Source: Methylobacterium sp. E-066
GTDB taxonomy: Bacteria > Pseudomonadota > Alphaproteobacteria > Rhizobiales > Beijerinckiaceae
NCBI RefSeq assembly: GCF_022829635.1
Contig: NZ_JAKSYO010000215.1
Location: 38,695-102,694 of the forward strand
Direction of reading: 5' to 3'
DNA length: 64,000 bases
This document shows, piece by piece, positions 52,222 through 59,773 of this stretch. Numbering within the stretch: the stretch's first letter is position 1; each line of letters opens with the position of its first letter. The position numbers and the translations under genes are program-made. The notes beneath the pieces are model-generated. The model made no database searches, was not told where the DNA came from, and saw only the letters and a program-made list of their open reading frames with translations.

Positions 52222-52400
52222 GTGAGCCGCACCCGCATCGATCCCAGCACCCTGTCGGACCTCGTCGTCTACGCCGACGAGAGCGGAGACCACGGTTACG
52301 TCACGCTCGACGCGAGCTACCCCATCGTCTCGCTCGCCTTCATCATCATGACCCGTGATAAGCACCCGAGCCTGCACGAGACGACAATCGTAGCGTTCAG
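52222..52400 (+). pseudogene. 5' remnant of a DUF3800-family gene
   Basis: From GTG 52222 the frame reads LVVYADESGDHGYVTLDASYP and IVSLAFIIM, the N-terminal motif of DUF3800 proteins (an RNase-H-like fold, acidic DESGD, common on mobile elements). After about residue 55 the similarity stops near 52380, and the following sequence belongs to another context. Full-length members are over 200 residues, so this is a truncated remnant. The truncation point is approximate. Confidence 0.5.
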
Positions 52401-52415
52401 AACAGGGTCTGCGAG

Positions 52416-52685
52416 TTACGCTACCAGAGCTAAGGTCCCAGTCCGTCCTTCGAGGGCGCGAGCGCTTTCGGCGCTCCTACCACCGAACAGATGCCGGTAC
52501 AGATCCGCCGGGGTCCGCGCCAAACCGTTTCCGTCCGCGACCAGCACGTCCGCCATCCCGGCAGCGATCAGGCTCATGCCCTGATCCAGCGCGTTCAGCA
52601 ATGAGGCGTGCTGATAGGCGAACCGGCGCGCAGACTCGCGGGCAGTAACGGTGAAGCTCACGGATGATGATCCCGATACGGTCAC
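52416..52685 (-). CDS. hypothetical small protein, about 89 aa
   Basis: Not assigned. The central part, ARRFAYQHASLLNALDQGMSLIAAGMADVLVADGNG, looks like real protein (regular helix then strand, good residue mix), followed by RTPADLYRHLFGG. Start placed at GTG 52685; the frame is open further upstream, with a less protein-like sequence. It abuts the broken DUF3800 gene tail to tail, so the junction between them may be an insertion or deletion scar. Confidence 0.45.
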   Translation of the reverse strand: MTVSGSSSVSFTVTARESARRFAYQHASLLNALDQGMSLIAAGMADVLVADGNGLARTPADLYRHLFGGRSAESARALEGRTGTLALVA

Positions 52686-52915
52686 GTGGCGCGACCGATC
52701 GGGCGGCGCCGCTGACCTGTGGTTGCGAAAGGGGTGCAGACCGAAGTGGCGCGCCGGACGAGCGCCGCTTCTCACGCGTCATCGCCAGCGATAGCGACCG
52801 TCTGTTGAAGAAATCGTGTTCAACCTGCGGCTACGGATACACCCGCATGCGCATCACCCCACGAGCATCGCTTCGCGGTTGCGACAGCCAACGGCTCGCG
52901 CCGTTCGACAGCAGG

Positions 52916-53329
52916 TCATGGGATCTCGAAAACGACCGACTGCGCACCTTGCCATAGGGCCATCTCGCCGAGCTTTCGCAGGTTCTCCAGGCTGGAAGTC
53001 AGCGTGATGAAGTGATTGCCAGCGAGTTGGCCCATCTTCGAGGCGAAGTGAACGCCGCCGTAGGCGAGCAGGATCTCGGTCTCGCTGATGCCGCCTGGAT
53101 AGAGGATGATCTGTCCTGGCGCGGGGTAGCTGGTGTGGTTCTCGTACCCGACGCCGAAATCGAGGTCGCCCAAGGGCATCCACACGCCTTCACCGCTCCA
53201 ACGCACGTGCACCGCCTTGCTCGTGAACGGCATGTGGGCACGAAAGGCGGCGCAGGTCTTCGGCGCCGCATCATCCTCGAACCGGCCTTCGAACTCGAAC
53301 GGTCCGGCCGTCACACGCAAGATGCTCAC
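52916..53329 (-). CDS. DUF3830-family (cyclophilin-like) protein
   Basis: 137 residues of a cyclophilin-like beta-barrel family often found beside catabolic genes. The pattern APKTCAAFRAHMPF, HVRWSGEGVWMPLGDLDFG, ENHTSYPAPGQIILYPGGISETEIL and FASKMGQLAGNHFITL is characteristic. No catalytic activity is established. The start is GTG 53329, about 10 nt after GGAG. It may have belonged to a catabolic unit like those at the left of the window. Confidence 0.8.
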   Translation of the reverse strand: MSILRVTAGPFEFEGRFEDDAAPKTCAAFRAHMPFTSKAVHVRWSGEGVWMPLGDLDFGVGYENHTSYPAPGQIILYPGGISETEILLAYGGVHFASKMGQLAGNHFITLTSSLENLRKLGEMALWQGAQSVVFEIP

Positions 53330-53475
53330 TTCGAATGTCTCCGTCTCACTCGCATCGCGTATCGACGCGGTTGTCGTGGGCCTGGACGGGCACGATCCTA
53401 CATCCAGGGCTGAAACCGGGAGGAGTGGCTCCGTCCGGTGCTGATCCGGACCGGACGGAACCGTGCTTGCCGATT

Positions 53476-54822
53476 TCAGGCCGGTTGCGCCGCCGCGGAG
53501 ATCACCGCCAGATCCGGCGGCGGGCTGTCGAGGACCGCCTGCGCGCGCGCCCGGTCGAGATCACCCTCCCATGCGGCGACAACAACGGTAGCGACACAGT
53601 TGCCGATCAGGTTGCCAACCGCACGGGCCATGCCGATGAACCAATCCACTGAGAGCACGAGCACAAGGCCGATCGCCGGGATCGAGGGCACGGCGTTCAG
53701 CGTCGCGGCCAGAATGACGATCGCCGAGCCCGGCACGCCGTGGGCGCCCTTCGACGTGACCAGCGAGATGCCGAGCACTAGGAGCAGATCTCCGAATGAC
53801 AGCGGCGTGCCGGTCGCCTGGGCGATGAACACCACCGCCAGCGTCAGGTAGATCGAGAAGGCATCGAGGTTGAACGAATACCCGGTCGGCACCACCAGCC
53901 CGACCACCGAGGGCTTCACGCCCATGTATTCGAGCTTGCGCATGATCTGCGGGAGCACGGCATCGGATGAGGCGGTCCCGAGCACGATGGTCAGTTCCTC
54001 GCGGAGATACGCCAGGAACTTGAAGATGTTCACCCCGGCCAACCGCATCACGCTACCGAGGATGACGATGACGAAGATCGCCACCGCGACGTAGAACAGG
54101 CCAACGAGCGAGAGCAGTTGCGTCAGCGAGCCGACACCGTACTTGCCGACCGTGTAAGCGACGGCACCAAGGACACCGAGCGGGGCGACGCGCACGATCA
54201 GACCCATCGCCTTGAACAGCACACCCGAGACAGCGTCGATCAGGTCGGTGACCTTTTTACCCTGCTCGCCCCCGTAGAGCGCCAGGGCGACGCCAAACAG
54301 GATCGCGAAGAACAGTACCTGGAGTACGTCGTTGCGCGCGAGTGCGTCGAACGAGGTGGTCGGGATGATGTTTAGCAGGAAGCTGGAGAAGCCGCCGCCC
54401 TGGAGCTTATGCGCGTTGTCGGCATAGGCGCTGAGAGCCTTGCCATCGAGGGTGGCGGTGTTGATGTTCATCCCGTGGCCGGGGCCTACGAGGTAGGCGA
54501 GCACGATGCCCAGCGCGAGCGCCACCGTGGTCATCACCTCGAAGTAGATCAGCGCCTTGACGCCGACACGCCCGACCTTCTTGAGATCGCCGGTCCCGGC
54601 GATGCCGTGCACAACGACACAGAACACGATCGGCGCGACGATCATCGAGATAAGTTTGAGGAAGGCGTCGCTGAACACCTTCAGGCCGATCGCGAAGTCG
54701 GGCGCGGTCATGCCGAGTACGATCCCGAGCACTAACCCGACGACGACCTGGAAGAACAGGGACTTGTAGAGCGGCTCGCGCGCTTTATCCGGCGCGGGCA
54801 TGGGTATGGATTGGACCGACAT
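53476..54822 (-). CDS. dicarboxylate/amino acid:cation symporter (DctA-like)
   Basis: 448 residues of the DAACS family, with re-entrant-loop motifs ASSDAVLPQIMRKLEYMG, VVPTGYSFNLDAFSIYLTLA and SKGAHGVPGSAIVILAATL. The overall form is DctA (C4-dicarboxylate:H+ symporter of the inner membrane). However, the usual serine-rich SSSES is ASSDA and the ligand/cation-site NLDGTS is NLDAFS, so specificity may differ. GGAGATT precedes ATG 54822. A GntR regulator lies immediately upstream on the same strand. Confidence 0.9.
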   Translation of the reverse strand: MSVQSIPMPAPDKAREPLYKSLFFQVVVGLVLGIVLGMTAPDFAIGLKVFSDAFLKLISMIVAPIVFCVVVHGIAGTGDLKKVGRVGVKALIYFEVMTTVALALGIVLAYLVGPGHGMNINTATLDGKALSAYADNAHKLQGGGFSSFLLNIIPTTSFDALARNDVLQVLFFAILFGVALALYGGEQGKKVTDLIDAVSGVLFKAMGLIVRVAPLGVLGAVAYTVGKYGVGSLTQLLSLVGLFYVAVAIFVIVILGSVMRLAGVNIFKFLAYLREELTIVLGTASSDAVLPQIMRKLEYMGVKPSVVGLVVPTGYSFNLDAFSIYLTLAVVFIAQATGTPLSFGDLLLVLGISLVTSKGAHGVPGSAIVILAATLNAVPSIPAIGLVLVLSVDWFIGMARAVGNLIGNCVATVVVAAWEGDLDRARAQAVLDSPPPDLAVISAAAQPA

Positions 54823-54921
54823 CACGTAATCTCCTCGGTGGTTCGGATCGGGGGATACGCAGCACTTGAGTCGGTGGCGGCTTTTCTTACTTGGCTCGGC
54901 CGAGCCCCGCTCTCATTCTCG

Positions 54922-55602
54922 TCACGATGAGAGCTTGAGGGCTTGACGGAGATTGGTGAGCGGGTCGTCGTCCTTGGCACGTGTCAGGCCAGCCTCGACG
55001 TTGCCGATGTGCGCAACCATGAGGTCGGCCGCTCGCTTCAGGTCACCTGCGGCGAGCGCATCGGTGATCGCCTCGTGCTCGTCGCAAGAGGCGGTCGCGT
55101 CGTGGCCGGACTGGTAGAGCGCCGAGATCAGCACGGTGCGGGCCGTCAGGTCGCGCAGGATGTCGGCCAACACGCGGTTACCGAGCGCCTCGACGAGGCA
55201 GACGTGGAAATCGCCGAGCAGGAAGCTACGAGCTTCAAGATCCCCCGAGGCGATGGCCTCACGTTCCTGGGTGACGTGTGCCCGCAGCTTCTCTACGACC
55301 TCCGAACCGAGTCGCTCGACGGCCATGAGGATGCCCATCTCGATCGCCTGCCGGGCTTGGAAGGCTTCCTGGGCTTCCTCGAACGATGGACGGATCACGA
55401 ACCAGCCGCGACGGGGGCTGACCTGAACGATGCCTCGCGCCTCCAGCCGGATCAGCGCCTCGCGGGTCATGGTCCGGGAGACGCTGAACAGGGTGGCGAG
55501 GCTTTGCTCGCCGAGGCGAGTTCCGGCCGTGATGCGGCCTGCCAGGATGGCATCGACGATGACGCGATCGATCGCGGGGATGGTCAGTTCGAGCGTCTGC
55601 AT
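54922..55602 (-). CDS. GntR-family transcriptional regulator, FCD subfamily
   Basis: 226 residues. HTH: AGRITAGTRLGEQSLATLFSVSRTMTREALIRLEARGIVQVSPRRGWFV (about 20-68). FCD domain: IEMGILMAVERL, GDFHVCLVEALGNRVLADIL and DEHEAITDALAAGDLKRAADLMVAHI, with the metal-ligand histidines in FHVCLVEA, DEHEAI and AHIGNV. It probably controls the DctA-like carrier gene that starts 100 nt downstream. ATG 55602 chosen; in-frame GTG 55611 possible. Confidence 0.9.
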   Translation of the reverse strand: MQTLELTIPAIDRVIVDAILAGRITAGTRLGEQSLATLFSVSRTMTREALIRLEARGIVQVSPRRGWFVIRPSFEEAQEAFQARQAIEMGILMAVERLGSEVVEKLRAHVTQEREAIASGDLEARSFLLGDFHVCLVEALGNRVLADILRDLTARTVLISALYQSGHDATASCDEHEAITDALAAGDLKRAADLMVAHIGNVEAGLTRAKDDDPLTNLRQALKLSS

Positions 55603-55639
55603 GCAGATCACGCTTCCATACGAGTTCGATAAGCAATGC

Positions 55640-55673
55640 CCGTACCACGAGCGATCTGGAGATCGTGGTACGG
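55640..55673. promoter_or_regulatory. inverted repeat upstream of the GntR gene, probable operator
   Basis: Perfect 11-bp arms CCGTACCACGA and TCGTGGTACGG with a 12-nt spacer, 38 nt upstream of the GntR start. A second perfect repeat CGATCT-GG-AGATCG (55652-55665) lies inside it with a different centre. The GTAC-containing arms fit an FCD-type operator with autoregulation. Confidence 0.6.
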
Positions 55674-55719
55674 CCAGGGCACCGGCTCCCACTCCCTGAC
55701 CATCATCGGGGGCCAGCAC

Positions 55720-56136
55720 TGACGCGCGGTTTACAGACCGCGCCGCCAGCGCCTACCGCTCGCCGGTACAGGGCGCCCATTCACTGGATCCCACTGCGGA
55801 TGGGTTTCCTGGACACCATCGAAGGCGCCGGGGAAAAGCAGCACCTGAGCAGATTGGAGGATCAATTGAGATAACCCGAACAGGGAAGCGCGGAGGCGGT
55901 CTACGTCCCAGCGATGGTCGGCGAGGTGATGCGGCGCGTGCTCACCGATGCCTTGGTCGATCTCGCGCGGACCACGGGTCGAGGCTGTCGATCTCGACGA
56001 TGGGTCGATCACAATGATGTCGGCGTATCAGGATCTCCCACCAACCGATCGCCTTTAACGTTACGGTTACCCTGACCCGCCACGGTCGCGCTCCTCATGA
56101 CAAGGATCAGCGCATGACCGATCCTGGAGAGGATGA
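55720..56136. other. gene-poor region with remnants of a small gene
   Basis: About 415 bp. The plus-strand frame ending at 56058 has a credible C-terminus (VEAVDLDDGSITMMSAYQ-type), but its plausible N-terminal part (EAVYVPAMVGEVMRRVLTDAL) lies in another frame. This suggests a frameshifted small gene (about 55880-56058). No intact gene is supportable. Confidence 0.4.
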
Positions 56137-56511
56137 ATGTTCACCCACGTCATGATCGGCAGCAACGACCTGAAGCGGGCCAGAGGCTTCTACGACGCCA
56201 CCTTCGCCGCGTTGGGAGGCAAGCCGTGCGAGATAGATGCCAGAGGCAGGCTGATCTACGCTCACGAAGGCAGTCAGTTGATGATCACGATGCCGATCGA
56301 CGGCAAGCCAGCGACCGTAGCCAACGGTGGTACGATCGGTCTCGCCGCCGTGAGCCGCGATCATGTTCTCGCATGGCACGAAGCTGGTACGACGCATGGT
56401 GGCACCGCCATCGAGAGTCCGCCCACAGAGCGCCCGAACGGAGCCTTCGTCGCCTATCTTCGCGATCCGGACGGAAATAAGCTTACCGCACGCACTCAAC
56501 CGACGAAGTGA
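56137..56511 (+). CDS. VOC-family (glyoxalase/dioxygenase-fold) protein
   Basis: 124 residues. FTHVMIGSNDLKRARGFYDATFAALG is the start of a VOC beta-alpha-beta unit (metal His in THVMIG); FVAYLRDPDGNKL is the C-terminal metal-Glu/Asp region, with Asp in RDPDGN. Small single-chain VOC proteins like this dimerise and include lyases and resistance proteins; the specific role is unknown. GGAGAGG precedes the ATG. Confidence 0.87.
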   Translation: MFTHVMIGSNDLKRARGFYDATFAALGGKPCEIDARGRLIYAHEGSQLMITMPIDGKPATVANGGTIGLAAVSRDHVLAWHEAGTTHGGTAIESPPTERPNGAFVAYLRDPDGNKLTARTQPTK

Positions 56512-56772
56512 ACGGATCGACGCCAGTCGTCGTGTACCTCGGTAGACCCGCGCACGCCGATTTATATTGACCGAGCTACCGGCCATTAGACTGAGCAATC
56601 TCGGGCCATCGACCAGACACGAGCCCGGGATGCATCTGCTGGTCAGCTTGATAGGACCTGCGCGCAGGGGAGGAGCGTTCGTGTGACCATTCCTAACACG
56701 AGCGCCAGCATAACTCGTTTGCCAGCCGCATGAGCGGCCATCATCCTGTGAGTGAAAGCTCACGGGAGGCTC

Positions 56773-57609
56773 ATGAGCCCGTTCGTCCTCACCTGCGTGA
56801 TGTGCGCAGCGATCCTGCATGCCGGATGGAATGCGGTGCTCCGCGGCGGGGGCGACCGGCTCTGGTCCATGACGCTGATGATGATTGCGGTCACCTGCGT
56901 CACCGCGGTCGCTGCGGTGTTCGTACCGTGGCCCAACGCGGCAAGCTGGCCCTACGTGATCGCCTCGGCCATCATCCACACAGGCTACAACCTGTCCCTC
57001 GTGCGGACCTACCGCGTCGGTGACCTCGGGCAGACATACCCAATCTCACGCGGTTCCTCGCCTGTTCTGGTCGCTCTGGGCGCGATGCTCTTCGCTCATG
57101 AGGCTATCAACATCGTCTCTGCCATCGGCATCGCGCTGGTGTCCGCAGGGATCATTTCGCTGGCCTTCCAGGGTAAGGGCCTTCGCTCCGACTTCCTCCC
57201 CGCCGCCCTAACCACGGGCGTTCTGATCGGGGCGTATACCGTCGTTGATGGCATCGGCGTCCGGCTGGCCGGAAGCAGCGTGGCCTACACGAACAGCATG
57301 TTCCTGTGCTGGAGCCTCACTATGCCGCCGATCTTCTACATGATGCGTGGCAGGCCACCGGCCTACACCAGGGTGCAGACTGGGATGGCGCTGACCGGCG
57401 GCCTCGTCTCGCTCCTCGCCTACGGCATCGTCATCTGGGCCATGCAGTACGACGCTATGGGCGTGGTATCGGCGCTGCGCGAGACCAGCGTGGTCTACGC
57501 CGCCATCATCGGATGCCTGTTCCTCAAGGAGACGCTGACCAAGCGCCGCCTCGCATCCTGCGCCGCCATCGCTATGGGCGCGGCATGTCTGGCCTACCGA
57601 ACCCTTTGA
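56773..57609 (+). CDS. DMT-superfamily (EamA) transporter
   Basis: 278 residues with ten predicted helices in two repeats, each ending as in EamA proteins (first: PISRGSSPVLVALGAMLFAHE; second: ALRETSVVYAAIIGCLFLKETLTKRR). These are mostly exporters of amino acids or small metabolites in the inner membrane. ATG 56773 has GGGAGG close by (3 nt); a GTG at 56752 is an in-frame alternative with no clear site. Confidence 0.88.
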   Translation: MSPFVLTCVMCAAILHAGWNAVLRGGGDRLWSMTLMMIAVTCVTAVAAVFVPWPNAASWPYVIASAIIHTGYNLSLVRTYRVGDLGQTYPISRGSSPVLVALGAMLFAHEAINIVSAIGIALVSAGIISLAFQGKGLRSDFLPAALTTGVLIGAYTVVDGIGVRLAGSSVAYTNSMFLCWSLTMPPIFYMMRGRPPAYTRVQTGMALTGGLVSLLAYGIVIWAMQYDAMGVVSALRETSVVYAAIIGCLFLKETLTKRRLASCAAIAMGAACLAYRTL

Positions 57610-57655
57610 TTAGGGTTTGTCCCCGATGACGGCATCCCGCTTCGGAGGCGCCGCA

Positions 57656-57853
57656 ATGACCTACCTGCAGATCAGGTTGCAAGACGCACAGGCCATCATC
57701 GGTAGGATGGAGCCGGAGGAGATCTCTCAGGCGCTCGAAGAGGCCATGGATAAGGGCGTGAGCCTCGAGGAACTCGTGCTGCGCACCATGCCTCGGGTCC
57801 GCATCGAAGCGCCGTCTCGGCGGGACCCGCAACTCGATGCCGCGTGGGAATAA
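57656..57853 (+). CDS. hypothetical small protein, 65 aa
   Basis: Not recognised. ATG 57656 is preceded by GGAGG at 7 nt, an ideal ribosome site, 46 nt after the DMT gene. The sequence is helical and acidic (IRLQDAQAIIGRMEPEEISQALEEAM), ending with a basic then acidic tail, so it looks like a small cytoplasmic adaptor-type protein. It lies tail to tail with the methyltransferase gene. Confidence 0.6.
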   Translation: MTYLQIRLQDAQAIIGRMEPEEISQALEEAMDKGVSLEELVLRTMPRVRIEAPSRRDPQLDAAWE

Positions 57854-57897
57854 TCATCTTTGAGTACACCCGCGCCCGGCATGGCGGGAGGCCCATG

Positions 57898-59082
57898 CTA
57901 TGCAACAGCAGCCTCCAGTCGCTGACTTGCCTCGCTGACGTACTGCTCGTCTTTTTCGATTAATATGAAACCCCGACCGAGACCCGAGGCCACTACGCCA
58001 GTGGTGCCTGATCCGCCGAAGGGGTCCAAAATAATCTGTCCAGGGCGGGAGCAAGACTTGATCACACGCTCGATAATGACCTCAGGTGTCTGACAAGGAT
58101 GCAGAGTCTTTTCAGCCGAGGAGGCCGCGACGCGATCGAAATACCAATAGTCGCCAGGGTTCTTCCCCCGCGGGTTGTTGCGCGGATCATCTGTCCTGTT
58201 CTCGCCCGGCTCGTGCACGGCATCCAAATAGAACCTGAAGTTATTATCTAAGGTCCACCATTGGAGACGTTCAGTCCGGTGAGTGAAGCGGCGCTTGTAG
58301 GCCATGCCACCTTCGTAGCGCCATACAATTTCCTGAACGAGGCGAAACCCATGCGCACGCATTATTGGGTAATATAGATACGTTAGTGGAACGGCCTGCC
58401 CATCATCGAGGGTATAGCCGAGGTTCAGCCAGACATTCGCTTTTGGGCTAAGAAGGCGAGGAAGTTCGGCGGTCCATTCCCGCACAAACTCTAGGTACTC
58501 TACGAGGTTAAGCGACTCTTCGGAGGCTTTTCCGGCGTTATAGGGTGGGCTTGTAAAGACAACATCTATGGATCCAGCCTCCAGTTGAGTCATAATTTCA
58601 CGACAGTCGCCGTGATGAACCTCGCGAATGTGCGATCGTAGGCGTAGTGGTGGAGCTTCGGCCGCGGCAGTCGCGGGCACGAGCCTCAGCGAGAGACCGA
58701 GGGCGTGCATTACGGAGACGAGCGTGTTGACCTGACCTCGATCCGTCAGGACTTGCTCCAAGCTTGGCCGTGAGATGCCGCTCATCTCCGCCAGACGTGT
58801 CTTCGTGATTTTCCCTCGGAGGCGCCCCTCCACGTGCTTACTCATCTTGCGGCGACGCTCCTCCAGGTGCTCGCCAAGCGACTGAGACGGATCGTATTGA
58901 ACTTCGAACCAGTGCCCGAGCGCGGTGAGGACCACGGTGAGCGATGCAACGGTCCCTCGATCGCGCTCCAAGCCTGCTATCGTCTCAAGATGAAGCCCGC
59001 ATCGTGCGGCCAGCGCGGATTGCGATAAATTCGCCTCGCGCCGGACCCGGCGAAGTTCGCCACCCAACCTCACCGCATTCAT
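57898..59082 (-). CDS. HTH-fused DNA methyltransferase (beta-type N6-adenine/N4-cytosine)
   Basis: 394 residues. An XRE-type HTH at about 5-60 (LRRVRREANLSQSALAARCGL) and a second HTH-like segment at about 88-133 (ITKTRLAEMSGISRPSLEQVL) precede the methyltransferase domain. Catalytic motif IV TSPPYN (177-182) comes before the AdoMet motif DPFGGSGTTG (353-362), the beta-group order. HPCQTP (328-333) is also typical. No restriction endonuclease is nearby, so it is a solitary enzyme. The HTH parts could give sequence targeting or autoregulation. The ATG is at 59082. Confidence 0.9.
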   Translation of the reverse strand: MNAVRLGGELRRVRREANLSQSALAARCGLHLETIAGLERDRGTVASLTVVLTALGHWFEVQYDPSQSLGEHLEERRRKMSKHVEGRLRGKITKTRLAEMSGISRPSLEQVLTDRGQVNTLVSVMHALGLSLRLVPATAAAEAPPLRLRSHIREVHHGDCREIMTQLEAGSIDVVFTSPPYNAGKASEESLNLVEYLEFVREWTAELPRLLSPKANVWLNLGYTLDDGQAVPLTYLYYPIMRAHGFRLVQEIVWRYEGGMAYKRRFTHRTERLQWWTLDNNFRFYLDAVHEPGENRTDDPRNNPRGKNPGDYWYFDRVAASSAEKTLHPCQTPEVIIERVIKSCSRPGQIILDPFGGSGTTGVVASGLGRGFILIEKDEQYVSEASQRLEAAVA

Positions 59083-59346
59083 GGGACGAACCTTTACGGA
59101 AATCGTGCCTCATGAGGGTGAAACCGTATATGTCCGTCCGATGCAACCCAGGTTACTCGCAGCGTTGTCGGCCGTCTCGTGGTTCCGGAGCGCTGCGGCC
59201 AGTACGACCCGCGTTCGACGGATCGAGCCAAGCACGTCCGTGTCGATCTTCAAGCGGATGCGCCTCCCCCGCCTATCGCGCCACTGACCGGCATTAGCGT
59301 CCCACAAGCGTGGCCGCCTACCTCGACCAGCCCAAGACCTGACGCC
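59083..59346. other. gap between methyltransferase and response regulator
   Basis: About 260 bp holding the divergent promoters. Small frames on both strands (about 65 aa each) resemble no family and one is the reverse of the other; not called. Confidence 0.4.
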
Positions 59347-59751
59347 GTGCCGACGCTGGCGCCTCTCCGAAATGATCAGATCGGCGTGCTCGTCGTCGAG
59401 GACGAGCCGCTTTTGCTTTTAGCAACGGCGGACGTGTTCACCGAGGCGAACATGACCGTGTTCGAGGCGCGGCATGCGAACGAGGCGATGGCGATCCTGT
59501 CCTCGCGGGACGACATCCGGGTCGTAATCACGGACCTCGACATGCCCCTCGGGGGCATGGGAGGCCATGAGTTCGTGCGTTGCGTCATTGCACGTTGGCC
59601 TGAGATCGGGGTCGTCGTTCTCTCTGGCGCTGACCGGCCGAGATTGGGCCAGTTCCCGAGCGGCGTACAGTTCAGGAGCAAGCCCTGCCACGGATCTGAA
59701 CTTGTCAGTGCCGCCTACGCCATCGTGTCGCGACAGACAGGCAGCATTTGA
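59347..59751 (+). CDS. single-domain response regulator (CheY-like receiver)
   Basis: About 134 residues. Acidic pair in VLVVEDEPLLLL, phospho-acceptor Asp 63 in VVITDLDMP, switch Ser in VVVLSGADRP and Lys 112 in FRSKPC make a complete receiver without an output domain. The start is uncertain: GTG 59347 is used here, but the frame is open to GTG 59179. It is convergent with the HWE-type kinase gene, and such receivers commonly pair with HWE/HisKA2 kinases in alphaproteobacterial stress signalling. Confidence 0.82.
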   Translation: MPTLAPLRNDQIGVLVVEDEPLLLLATADVFTEANMTVFEARHANEAMAILSSRDDIRVVITDLDMPLGGMGGHEFVRCVIARWPEIGVVVLSGADRPRLGQFPSGVQFRSKPCHGSELVSAAYAIVSRQTGSI

Positions 59752-59773
59752 GTGCTCGCAAGATGAGCCTGCA

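Noticed and set aside
57656..59082. Possible restriction-modification pair of the 65-aa gene and the methyltransferase
   Set aside because: The small protein shows no nuclease motif and the genes are convergent, so a functional pair is not supported.
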